A stretch of 6,061 nucleotides of DNA, from the NCBI GenBank assembly GCA_900766895.1, contig CAAFXF010000015.1, forward strand, positions 1 through 6,061, in the 5' to 3' direction. The stretch is from Clostridia bacterium (lineage in GTDB: Bacteria > Bacillota > Clostridia > Oscillospirales > Acutalibacteraceae). Position 1 is the first letter of the stretch; every line of letters starts with the position of its first letter. Shown here in pieces: positions 1 through 6,014 of this stretch. The translations under genes were made by a program, and so were the position numbers. The notes beneath the pieces are model-generated. The model saw nothing but the letters and a program-made list of their open reading frames with translations, did no database searches and was not told the origin of the DNA.

Positions 1-50
1 ACCGGCTCATAACCGGTCGGTCCGGGGTTCGAGTCCCTGTTGGCCCACCA
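1..50 (+). tRNA. tRNA-Met (CAT), 3' part, cut by window start
   Basis: This is the 3' two-thirds of an elongator methionine tRNA. The window opens at the first base of the anticodon stem: ACCGG (1-5) pairs with CCGGT (13-17) around the loop CTCATAA, which puts anticodon CAT at 8-10. The variable loop is 18-22. The T arm is CGGGG (23-27), loop TTCGAGT, and CCCTG (35-39). The acceptor strand is 40-46, the discriminator A47, and CCA is encoded at 48-50. The anticodon stem lacks the three stacked G:C pairs next to the loop that mark initiator tRNA, so elongator Met is preferred. A CAT tRNA read as Ile2 after lysidine modification cannot be fully excluded because the D arm and 5' acceptor strand lie outside the window. 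Confidence 0.93.
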
Positions 51-80
51 AAAAAGTCGCTTACGCGGCTTTTTATTTTT
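51..80 (+). terminator. Intrinsic terminator after tRNA-Met
   Basis: A ten-base stem (51-60 with 65-74, one G:T pair) closes a TTAC loop and runs straight into a T-rich tail (70-80). It begins at the base after the CCA end, so tRNA-Met transcription ends here and tRNA-Trp needs its own promoter. Confidence 0.88.
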
Positions 81-94
81 TATTAAAAAAACAC

Positions 95-123
95 TTGCTT
101 TTTTAATATTAATTTGTTATAGT
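95..123 (+). promoter_or_regulatory. Sigma-A-type promoter of tRNA-Trp
   Basis: The -35 box TTGCTT (95-100) and the -10 box TATAGT (118-123) are separated by exactly 17 nt. The predicted start is near 130, about 11 nt before the mature tRNA 5' end. This fits a tRNA transcribed alone between two terminators. Confidence 0.8.
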
Positions 124-140
124 ATATAAGGTCAATATTT

Positions 141-216
141 AGGGGTATAGCTCAGTTGGTAGAGCAGCGGTCTCCAAAACCGCGAGCCGAGGGTTCAAGT
201 CCTTCTGCCCCTGCCA
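141..216 (+). tRNA. tRNA-Trp (CCA)
   Basis: This is a complete 76-nt tryptophan tRNA. The acceptor strand AGGGGTA (141-147) pairs with TGCCCCT (206-212), G213 is the discriminator, and CCA is encoded at 214-216. The anticodon stem GCGGT/ACCGC (167-171, 179-183) holds the loop CTCCAAA with anticodon CCA at 174-176. The D-arm sequence with GTTGGTAGAGC and the T loop TTCAAGT are canonical. It has its own promoter upstream and terminator downstream. Short sequences resembling its 3' end recur at 377-392 and 433-445, which suggests past integration or duplication behind this tRNA. Confidence 0.97.
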
Positions 217-222
217 AAAAGG

Positions 223-255
223 AAAGCACCGATTAGTTCGGTGCTTTTTCTTTTT
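223..255 (+). terminator. Intrinsic terminator after tRNA-Trp
   Basis: Bases 223-232 pair with 238-247 without mismatch around a five-base loop. A T-rich run (245-255) follows. It lies 6 nt after the tRNA CCA end and closes the tRNA-Trp transcription unit. Confidence 0.9.
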
Positions 256-278
256 CGTTTGTATAAATAGGCTTAAAT

Positions 279-363
279 GCTCGGCACGCGGAGCGTGTTG
301 AGGGGTGCGGGTCTCCGGTGGAGACCTCTGAACACCGCAGGTGTTTAGAAGCACCGACCGAGC
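279..363 (+). other. GC-rich nested-hairpin element, possible structured RNA or ssDNA-folding repeat
   Basis: This 85-base stretch has 56 G or C bases by hand count, in AT-rich surroundings. The pairs nest cleanly. The outer stem GCTCGG (279-284) pairs with CCGAGC (358-363). Inside it are hairpin A (285-289 with 293-297, loop GGA) and a second stem GGTGC (304-308) with GCACC (351-355). That second stem encloses hairpin B (310-316 with 320-326, loop GGT) and hairpin C (331-336 with 340-345, loop GCA). All three triloops are closed by C:G and begin with G. No open reading frame in it looks real. A weak -10-like TATAAA lies at 262-267 but has no clear -35 partner. It could be a small RNA, a dispersed palindromic repeat, or a remnant of a mobile element. 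The fold is read from the sequence; the function is unknown. Confidence 0.5.
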
Positions 364-376
364 CGGCAGGCGAGAC

Positions 377-445
377 CAAGTCCTTTTGCCCTATACTAAA
401 TATAATCATACATTGATCTGACAGGTGAGTCCAGTCCTTGGCTCC
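377..445 (+). repeat. Two degenerate echoes of the tRNA-Trp 3' end
   Basis: Bases 377-392 match tRNA-Trp 196-211 at 14 of 16 positions (CAAGTCCTT, one change, TGCCC). A weaker copy ends at 445. The stretches 365-391 and 420-445 also align with each other at about 19 of 27 positions with one gap. These may be decayed attachment-site copies left by elements that integrated at the tRNA 3' end, or simply part of the adjoining structured repeat. Confidence 0.35.
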
Positions 446-476
446 GTAAAACATATCTTTTCTGATTCTATAACTA

Positions 477-505
477 TTGAATTGTTTTATTAATAATGAT
501 AAAAT
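477..505 (+). promoter_or_regulatory. Promoter of the Type IIL restriction-modification gene
   Basis: TTGAAT (477-482) and TAAAAT (500-505) lie 17 nt apart, and TG at 497-498 makes an extended -10. The expected start is near 512, giving a leader of roughly 24 nt that contains little more than the ribosome binding site (GGAG, 525-528). No operator-like palindrome or separate controller gene is visible. Confidence 0.65.
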
Positions 506-535
506 AATAACACAAATTCATTTCGGAGAAAAATT

Positions 536-1846
536 ATGAGCATTAAATTAAACGAACAGGAAAGAAGGAAGGCGGCAAAAGCCTTTGCTGAATATTGGAA
601 GGATAAGGGCTACGAAAAGGGCGAGAGCCAAAAGTTTTGGCTTGAGCTTTTAGGCACTGTTTACGGTGTTGAGAATGCTTCGCATTATATTGAATTTGAA
701 GACCAAGTGCATCTTGACCACACCAGCTTTATTGACGGATATATTCCCGAAACAAAGGTGCTTATTGAGCAGAAAGGTCTCGGCAAGGATCTAAGAAAAG
801 CAATAAAGCAATCCGACGGTAGTTTGCTAACTCCATTTGAGCAGGCAAAGCGTTATTCTGCCGAGTTGCCCTTTTCTCGCAGACCGAGATGGATAATCAC
901 CTGTAATTTCAGCGAGTTTCTTGTTTATGATATGGAAAATCCTAATTCCGAGCCGCAGCAGATTTTACTTAAAAATCTTGATAAGGAATTTTATCTTCTT
1001 GATATCCTTGTTGATACAGGTAACGAAAATATTAAAAGAGAAATGGAAATATCCATTAAGGCAGGAGAAATTGTCGGCAGACTGTATGATGCGCTCCGTC
1101 AGCAGTATTTAAATCCCGATGATGAAAGCTCACTCAAAAGCCTTAATGTGCTTTGTGTTCGACTTGTTTTCTGCTTTTATGCAGAGGACGCAGGCGTTTT
1201 TGGCAAGCATCTTATGTTCCACGATTATCTTAAAGAATTTGATGCAAGGCATCTTCGCAGTGCCCTTATTGATTTGTTCAAAATATTAAATACCAAAATT
1301 GAGGACAGAGACCCTTATATTGATGAAGAACTTGCACAGTTTCCCTATGTAAATGGCGGTTTGTTTGCAGAGGAAAATATTGAAATACCACAGTTTACCG
1401 ATGAAATAAGAGACCTTATTTTACAAAATGCAAGTGAGGATTTTGACTGGTCGGAAATCAGCCCTACTATCTTCGGCGCTCTTTTTGAAAGCACATTGAA
1501 TCCCGAAACACGCAGAAGCGGAGGTATGCACTACACCTCTATTGAAAATATACATAAGGTTATTGACCCGCTTTTCCTTGATGATTTGAAAAGCGAGCTT
1601 GAGGAAATTAAACAGCTAAAACAGCCTAATGTGCAAAAGGACAGGCTCGGTAAATTCTGTGATAAATTATCAACTCTTAAATTCCTTGACCCTGCCTGTG
1701 GCTCGGGTAATTTCTTAACGGAAACATATATTTCCCTGCGTAAGCTTGAAAATGAGGCTTTGGCAATTATTAACCAAGACCAAATTGTATTTGATTCCGG
1801 CGATATTATAAGGTTAAAATCAGTCAGTTTTACGGTATTGAGATAA
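536..1846 (+). CDS. Type IIL restriction-modification enzyme, N-terminal part (nuclease, linker, SAM motif I)
   Basis: This frame encodes 436 residues. Residues about 1-160 form the MmeI-type nuclease domain, with a PD-(D/E)XK-like signature: D67 in FIDGY, then E78 and K80 in IEQKG. Residues about 165-300 are the helical spacer (for example LNVLCVRLVFCFYAEDAG). From about 305 the methyltransferase begins, with SPTIFGALFEST, the MHYTS segment (331-335) and SAM-binding motif I FLDPACGSGNF (383-393). The last seven residues or so (KSVSFTVLR end) are out-of-frame sequence. The ATG at 536 has GGAG 7 nt upstream and a good promoter. If translation stops here, the product lacks the catalytic NPPF motif and target recognition and should not methylate. 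Whether a lone nuclease part would cut is unknown. Confidence 0.85.
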   Translation: MSIKLNEQERRKAAKAFAEYWKDKGYEKGESQKFWLELLGTVYGVENASHYIEFEDQVHLDHTSFIDGYIPETKVLIEQKGLGKDLRKAIKQSDGSLLTPFEQAKRYSAELPFSRRPRWIITCNFSEFLVYDMENPNSEPQQILLKNLDKEFYLLDILVDTGNENIKREMEISIKAGEIVGRLYDALRQQYLNPDDESSLKSLNVLCVRLVFCFYAEDAGVFGKHLMFHDYLKEFDARHLRSALIDLFKILNTKIEDRDPYIDEELAQFPYVNGGLFAEENIEIPQFTDEIRDLILQNASEDFDWSEISPTIFGALFESTLNPETRRSGGMHYTSIENIHKVIDPLFLDDLKSELEEIKQLKQPNVQKDRLGKFCDKLSTLKFLDPACGSGNFLTETYISLRKLENEALAIINQDQIVFDSGDIIRLKSVSFTVLR

Positions 1847-1864
1847 ACGACTTTGCCGTAACTG
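1813..1864 (+). promoter_or_regulatory. Candidate -1 frameshift signal in the restriction gene
   Basis: In the first reading frame the bases 1813-1819 read G_TTA_AAA, which lets the A-site AAA re-pair after a -1 slip. Five bases later a possible stem starts: 1825-1827 with 1862-1864 and 1830-1835 with 1856-1861, with a two-base bulge and a loop containing the frame-1 TAA (1844-1846). A slip here joins DIIRLK to ISQFYGIEIN exactly as the family requires. This is inference; a simple one-base deletion explains the frame change equally well. Confidence 0.25.
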
Positions 1865-1899
1865 TTGCAAAAACAGCTCTTTGGATTGCCGAAAGCCAA

Positions 1900-3309
1900 A
1901 TGATAAAGGAAACGGAGGATATTGTCAGCACAAAAATTGACTTTCTTCCGCTTACAACAAATGCATATATTGTTGAGGGTAATGCACTCCGTATTGATTG
2001 GGAAACTGTTGTACCTAAAAACGAGCTTGATTTTATTATGGGCAATCCACCATTTGTGGGTGCAAGAATTATGAGCAAAGAACAAAAAGAAGATTTGCTT
2101 TCTGTATTCGGCTCAAAATGGAAAAACTCAGGTAATCTTGATTATGTTTCTTGTTGGTATAAAAAGGCTGTTGATTTAATAAAAGATACAAAAATTCGTG
2201 TGGCTTTAGTTTCCACAAATTCTGTATCACAAGGTGATAGTGTGGCAACTCTTTGGAAACCGTTGTTTGATGAAGGTGTCCATATCGACTTTGCACACCG
2301 TACTTTCCGTTGGGACAGCGAAGCAAGTATAAAGGTACATGTACATTGTGTTATTATTGGATTTAGTACTACATTAAATTCTGCAAATAAATATTTATTT
2401 GATAATGGTCAAGTAAAGATAGTTGGAAATATAAATGGTTATCTTATTGATGCTGACAATGTTTTTGTAGAAAGCCGAACAAAACCTATTTGTGATGTTC
2501 CTGTAATGAGTTTGGGAAATCAGCCGATTGACGGCGGTCACTATTCCTTTACAAAAAAAGAAATGGAAGAATTTATATCTAAAGAACCCGAATCAGCAAA
2601 GTTTTTCAGACCTTGGTTAGGTTCAAGAGAGTTCATAAACAGAATTCCTCGCTATATCTTATATCTAAGAGAATGTTCGCCGGCTGAATTGCGTAAACTC
2701 CCTGAATGTTGTAAACGCATAGAAGCAGTTCGTCAAAGCCGATTAGAAAGCAATCGAGAGGTTACTCGAAAATTGGCTGAAACGCCGAGAGAGTTTGCGT
2801 TTACCAACATTTCAAATGATACCTACATAGTTGTTCCCGAAGTATCATCTGAAAGAAGAAAATATATACCAATGGGATTCTTAACTCCAGATACATTGTG
2901 CAGTAACCTCGTGAAGATTATCTCAAATGCAACACTTTTTCATTTTGGTGTTCTTACATCAAATGTTCATATGGCATGGATGCGAACTGTTGGAGGCAGA
3001 TTGAAAAGCGATTACCGATATTCTAGCGGTATAGTATATAACACTTTCCCTTGGCCTAATCCTACTGACGAGCAAAAGGCTAAAATTGAACAGACAGCAC
3101 AGGCGATACTTGATGCAAGGGCATTATATCCGGATTGCTCTCTTGCAGATTTGTATGATGAATTAACAATGCCTGTTGAACTACGCAAAGCACATCAGGC
3201 AAACGATAAGGCTGTTATGCAGGCATATGGCTTTGATTACAAAACAATGACCGAATCCGAATGTGTTGCCGAGCTTATGAAAATGTATCAAAAGCTTACA
3301 GAAATATAA
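1900..3309 (+). CDS. Type IIL restriction-modification enzyme, C-terminal part (NPPF methylase core, target recognition)
   Basis: The first ATG in this frame is at 1900, giving 469 residues. However, family-like sequence in the same frame already begins about 1810 (VKISQFYGIEIN...), so the ATG is probably not a true start. No Shine-Dalgarno sequence precedes it. The adenine-methyltransferase motif IV NPPF is at residues 49-52 (504-507 of the joined protein), followed by the catalytic-domain strand VALVSTNSVSQGDSV (101-115). The region about 200-385 corresponds to the target-recognition domain, containing FRPWLGSREFINR and FGVLTSNVHMAWMRTVGGRLKSDYRYS. The tail from NTFPWPNP (381) to the end is the conserved C-terminal domain. 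The recognition sequence cannot be read from the protein by eye. No intrinsic terminator is apparent after the stop. Confidence 0.83.
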   Translation: MIKETEDIVSTKIDFLPLTTNAYIVEGNALRIDWETVVPKNELDFIMGNPPFVGARIMSKEQKEDLLSVFGSKWKNSGNLDYVSCWYKKAVDLIKDTKIRVALVSTNSVSQGDSVATLWKPLFDEGVHIDFAHRTFRWDSEASIKVHVHCVIIGFSTTLNSANKYLFDNGQVKIVGNINGYLIDADNVFVESRTKPICDVPVMSLGNQPIDGGHYSFTKKEMEEFISKEPESAKFFRPWLGSREFINRIPRYILYLRECSPAELRKLPECCKRIEAVRQSRLESNREVTRKLAETPREFAFTNISNDTYIVVPEVSSERRKYIPMGFLTPDTLCSNLVKIISNATLFHFGVLTSNVHMAWMRTVGGRLKSDYRYSSGIVYNTFPWPNPTDEQKAKIEQTAQAILDARALYPDCSLADLYDELTMPVELRKAHQANDKAVMQAYGFDYKTMTESECVAELMKMYQKLTEI

Positions 3310-3468
3310 ATTTTTGTTGAATATTCTGCAATTTGATGTTAAAATAACTTTGTTGTTGAATTACATTTTGTTTGTAACTCTACTGTAACAGAAACGGTTT
3401 ATTTTATATTGATGTTGTAAAGAATATAGATAACAGATTGAAATAAATAACTGATTGGAGTTGTTTGA
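3310..3468. other. Intergenic region before the transporter gene
   Basis: This is 159 AT-rich bases with no gene. TGTAAC occurs twice, 11 nt apart (3373-3378 region and 3384-3389 region), the second within the small palindrome CTGT-A-ACAG (3383-3391). These could be an operator, but nothing confirms it. Possible -10 boxes are TATATT (3405-3410) and, less well, 3439-3444 after TTGTAA (3415-3420). None has a strong -35 at proper spacing, so no promoter is called. No terminator for the upstream gene is evident. Confidence 0.4.
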
Positions 3469-3471
3469 TTG
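3457..3471 (+). promoter_or_regulatory. Ribosome binding site that fixes a TTG start
   Basis: GGAG (3457-3460) lies 8 nt before TTG (3469-3471). No ATG or GTG in this frame lies close by, and the protein sequence directly after the TTG (KKIKETAPGI) matches how YeiH-type proteins begin. This supports the unusual start codon. Confidence 0.7.
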
Positions 3472-4551
3472 AAAAAGATTAAAGAAACAGCACCGGGTAT
3501 TATTGTGTCGGCAATAATAGCCGGAATTGCAACCTTGCTTTGCAAAATTACTATCGGCTCATTTAGTGTTGAACTGATTGGAGCACCGATTATTGCAATA
3601 GTTTTCGGTATGTGCTTAAATTTGATTTTTCCAAATCTTCCCAAAAGCAGTCTGTTTGTCGGCGGTATTAAGTTCACGTCAAAAAAGATTTTGCAATGGG
3701 CAGTAATTATTCTTGGATTTTCGCTTAATTTAAGCACAATAGCAAAGGTGGGGGCAAAGAGCCTTCCTGTAATCATTTCCACAGTTGCAATATCATTGAT
3801 AGTTGCCTTCCTTCTTATGAAGGTTATAAAAATCAATTCAAAAACCGCTTGCTTAATCGGTGTAGGCTCATCAATCTGCGGTGGCTCTGCTATTGCGGCA
3901 ACCGCCCCTGTAATAGATGCCGATGATGAGGAGGTTGCCCAATCAATCTCTGTAATCTTTTTGTTCAACGTTCTTGCGGCACTGGTCTTTCCTGTGTTTG
4001 GTCATGCTATCGGTCTCGGCAGTGAGGGCTTTGCCGTATTCGCAGGTACCGCCGTAAATGATACTTCTTCGGTTACTGCTACTGCTTCAACAGCAGAAAG
4101 TATTTACGGCGTCAGCGGAATTCTTTCTACGGCTGTAACAGTTAAGCTTACAAGAACTCTTGCAATTATTCCTATCACGCTTGCCCTTGCTTTTATCAGA
4201 ACAAAGAAAGCTAAGAACTCCGACAGTAAATCAAATTTCTCATTTAAGAGCATATTCCCTTGGTTTATTCTGTATTTCGTTGCCGCATCAATAATTACAA
4301 CCGTTGTTGATGTTTTGCCTGCAAGCTCGTTTACTGCTTTTTATAACGATACATTTGTAGGTGTTATGAAATGGCTTGCAAAGTTCTTTATTGCGATGGC
4401 TATGTGTGCTATCGGTATTAATACAAACATTGTAAAGCTCGTTAAGAATGGCGGAAAGCCGATTTTTCTCGGACTCTGTTGCTGGGTATCTGTTACGGGA
4501 ATGTCTTTGCTTGTTCAAAGCATTACAGGAATATATTCAACAAATATTTAA
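3469..4551 (+). CDS. YeiH/UPF0324-family putative sulfate exporter (multi-pass membrane protein)
   Basis: This is a 360-residue integral membrane protein of the conserved YeiH family (Pfam Cons_hypoth698), annotated in databases as putative sulfate exporters. Direct functional proof for the family is thin. Hydrophobic segments are visible at about 8-26, 36-54, 74-92, 99-120, 155-178, 215-243, 262-283, 297-317 and 328-352. The two glycine/serine-rich family signatures are present: GVGSSICGGSAIAATAPVI (131-149) and AGTAVNDTSSVTATAS (192-207), probably lining the substrate path. A hydrophilic, Lys/Ser-rich loop at 244-260 separates the two halves. The length is normal and no lesion is seen. It starts with TTG behind a good GGAG site. 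The secreted repeat protein starts 6 nt after its stop, so the two are very likely co-transcribed. No LysR-type regulator, often found beside such genes, is in the window. Confidence 0.9.
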   Translation: MKKIKETAPGIIVSAIIAGIATLLCKITIGSFSVELIGAPIIAIVFGMCLNLIFPNLPKSSLFVGGIKFTSKKILQWAVIILGFSLNLSTIAKVGAKSLPVIISTVAISLIVAFLLMKVIKINSKTACLIGVGSSICGGSAIAATAPVIDADDEEVAQSISVIFLFNVLAALVFPVFGHAIGLGSEGFAVFAGTAVNDTSSVTATASTAESIYGVSGILSTAVTVKLTRTLAIIPITLALAFIRTKKAKNSDSKSNFSFKSIFPWFILYFVAASIITTVVDVLPASSFTAFYNDTFVGVMKWLAKFFIAMAMCAIGINTNIVKLVKNGGKPIFLGLCCWVSVTGMSLLVQSITGIYSTNI

Positions 4552-4557
4552 TTTGAT

Positions 4558-5925
4558 ATGAAAAGAGCAGTCACATTTCTTATAACGCTTTTGCTTGCCG
4601 TGTGCAGTATTCCTTTTTCGGCAAATGCACAGGTCGTTAATGATTTTATCCCAAACAGTAATATAGAATACACACTTGATACTAAGCAAGGAACACTTGA
4701 AATTAAAGGGGTAGGGGAAATACCCGACTCCTTTAATTCTCCTTTTGCGCATATTGCCGATTATATTAAAAATGTTACAGTAAGCAGCGGTATTACATCA
4801 ATCGGTAAAAGATTGTTTAAGAATTGTACAGCCGTTGAAAAGATTAATATTGCCGATACAATTATTGATATTGATGCTTCTGCATTTGACGGGTGCACTT
4901 CGCTAAAGGAAATTTATGTTGATGTTGATAACGAGATGTATTCATCCTTTGAAGGAGTTCTGTATACAAAAAATCTTTCAATGCTTGTTAAGTATCCACA
5001 GGCAAAGCCGTCTAAAAGCTTTGAAACTCTTAAAAACACCGCAACTATATGCAAGGGCTCTTTTAGCGGTGTTGTGTATTTGAAGTCAATTACAATCAGC
5101 GAAGAAACAGCAAATGTTCTTGAAGATTTTGGCGAGCTTGGCATAGAGGTTAACAAAACCGATTTGCCACAGATTGATGTAAAGCACATGCATCAGCCGG
5201 TTTACAGGACGGTAAATCCTACCTGCACCGAATTTGGTTATGTTGAATATACCTGTAAAACCTGTGATATTAGGCTGATAAATGAGTATATATGTCCTGT
5301 CGGTCACAAGCTTGTAGAAAAGACCGTTGCTGCTACTGATAATTCAAACGGCCATATAACTACATATTGTGCATTGTGCGGATATATTGAAAGCAACGAG
5401 AGTGTTTATAGCATAGACCGTGTATCTCTTGAATACTCGAGTGCTGTCTATGATGGGTATCAGTTTTCTCCAAATGTCAGCGTTGTTGACACCGTTGGAA
5501 CAGAACTAAGCTTGGGTGAGGATTATGTTTACGCTTCACCTCTCGGCAGAAAGAATGTCGGAATGTATACATATGATGTTTGCTTTATCGGTAATTATTC
5601 CGGTATGGCAAGACTCTTCTTTTTTATATATCCTCAATGTCCCGTCTTCAAAAAGATTATTCTTCGTCCGGCTCAGGCAGAGCTGGTTTGGACAACGGTT
5701 AATGCGCAATGCGACGGATATGAGATTGTGTATAGCACATCACCCGACTTTTCTTCAAACAATAAGTACATTATTATCGAGGGCAGAAAAAAGAGCAGCG
5801 TGACCATAAATAATCTAAAATCTAAAAGGCGTTACTATTTTAGAATAAGAGCATATAAACGTTCAAATGATAATAACACCTTTTATTCTAATTGGACAAA
5901 GGTTGGCAGTGCTGTTATGATATAA
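4558..5925 (+). CDS. Secreted modular protein: signal peptide, leucine-rich repeats, Cys-rich, Ig-like and FN3-like modules
   Basis: This 455-residue exported protein has no single recognisable enzymatic function. Residues 1-24 are a signal peptide (Lys-Arg, a Leu/Ile/Val core, cleavage likely after SANA). Residues about 35-195 contain BspA-type (LRR_5) leucine-rich repeats, for example ITSIGKRLFKNCTAVEKINI and IDASAFDGCTSLKEIYV, with a degenerate tail. Residues 221-275 form a Cys-rich module (C223, C233, C236, C246, C271, C274, GH pairs) of the TCTExGYxxYTCxxC type seen in clostridial surface proteins. Residues 285-358 resemble the YDG...LGEDY...NVGMYTY...GNYSG Ig-like repeat. Residues 362-455 look like fibronectin type III (GYEIVYSTS, YYFRIRAY). 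No LPXTG anchor or dockerin is seen, so it may be released or held non-covalently. The ATG has no Shine-Dalgarno sequence; translation coupled to the transporter is inferred. Confidence 0.85.
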   Translation: MKRAVTFLITLLLAVCSIPFSANAQVVNDFIPNSNIEYTLDTKQGTLEIKGVGEIPDSFNSPFAHIADYIKNVTVSSGITSIGKRLFKNCTAVEKINIADTIIDIDASAFDGCTSLKEIYVDVDNEMYSSFEGVLYTKNLSMLVKYPQAKPSKSFETLKNTATICKGSFSGVVYLKSITISEETANVLEDFGELGIEVNKTDLPQIDVKHMHQPVYRTVNPTCTEFGYVEYTCKTCDIRLINEYICPVGHKLVEKTVAATDNSNGHITTYCALCGYIESNESVYSIDRVSLEYSSAVYDGYQFSPNVSVVDTVGTELSLGEDYVYASPLGRKNVGMYTYDVCFIGNYSGMARLFFFIYPQCPVFKKIILRPAQAELVWTTVNAQCDGYEIVYSTSPDFSSNNKYIIIEGRKKSSVTINNLKSKRRYYFRIRAYKRSNDNNTFYSNWTKVGSAVMI

Positions 5926-5938
5926 AAATGCTTTAATT

Positions 5939-5964
5939 ATCAAATCCTCATTTGAGGATTTGAT
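5939..5964 (+). terminator. Hairpin after the secreted-protein gene, probable weak terminator
   Basis: A perfect 11-base stem (5939-5949 with 5954-5964) around an ATTT loop begins 13 nt after the stop codon. The T tract that follows is short (TTT in 5964-5966), so it is either a weak intrinsic terminator or an mRNA 3'-end stabiliser. Confidence 0.5.
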
Positions 5965-6014
5965 TTAGACTGTCGATAAAGTGGACTGAAGCACGCCAAA
6001 TAAAATAAACCGAT

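Larger units (their letters stand above)
536..3309 (+). pseudogene. MmeI-like Type IIL restriction-modification enzyme, frame-disrupted near 1810
   Basis: Taken together, the two reading frames form one gene of about 924 residues, the usual size for single-chain Type IIL enzymes (MmeI is about 919). Such enzymes join an N-terminal nuclease, an alpha-helical linker, a gamma-class N6-adenine methyltransferase and a C-terminal target-recognition domain, and they defend against foreign DNA. Frame 1 runs through SAM motif I and stops at 1846. The continuation QFYGIEINDFAVTVAKTALW, typical of this family, is encoded one base back, from 1825. The switch point is about 1810-1819. Restoring one A near 1810, or slipping -1 at 1813-1819, gives an unbroken family-like sequence. 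No other damage is seen over 2.77 kb, so the lesion is recent, an assembly error, or functional recoding. No partner restriction or specificity gene is needed or present. Confidence 0.8.

Noticed and set aside
279..371. Riboswitch or T-box leader for the downstream gene
   Set aside because: The fold lies upstream of the downstream gene's own promoter (477-505), has no T-box or known riboswitch core, and has no terminator/antiterminator pair following it.
139..454. Reverse-strand open frames of about 71-73 codons across tRNA-Trp and the hairpin element
   Set aside because: They run through the tRNA and its terminator, lack ribosome binding sites, and have compositions typical of antisense tRNA or GC-rich hairpin sequence.
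1811..1819. Phase-variation tract at the frameshift
   Set aside because: The longest run near the switch is four A, too short for a typical phase-variable homopolymer, and there is no short tandem repeat.
1531..2085. Reverse-strand 184-codon open frame opposite the methyltransferase region
   Set aside because: It is antisense to strongly conserved methyltransferase sequence and is Cys/Ser/Ile-rich with no recognisable domain, so it is a shadow.
3399..3968. Reverse-strand 189-codon open frame opposite the transporter
   Set aside because: It mirrors the hydrophobic codons of the transporter's membrane segments and extends past its TTG start; no family resemblance or ribosome binding site was seen.
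5516..5803. Forward 95-codon open frame inside the secreted-protein gene
   Set aside because: It overlaps the Ig-like and FN3-like modules in another frame and has no ribosome binding site or known domain.
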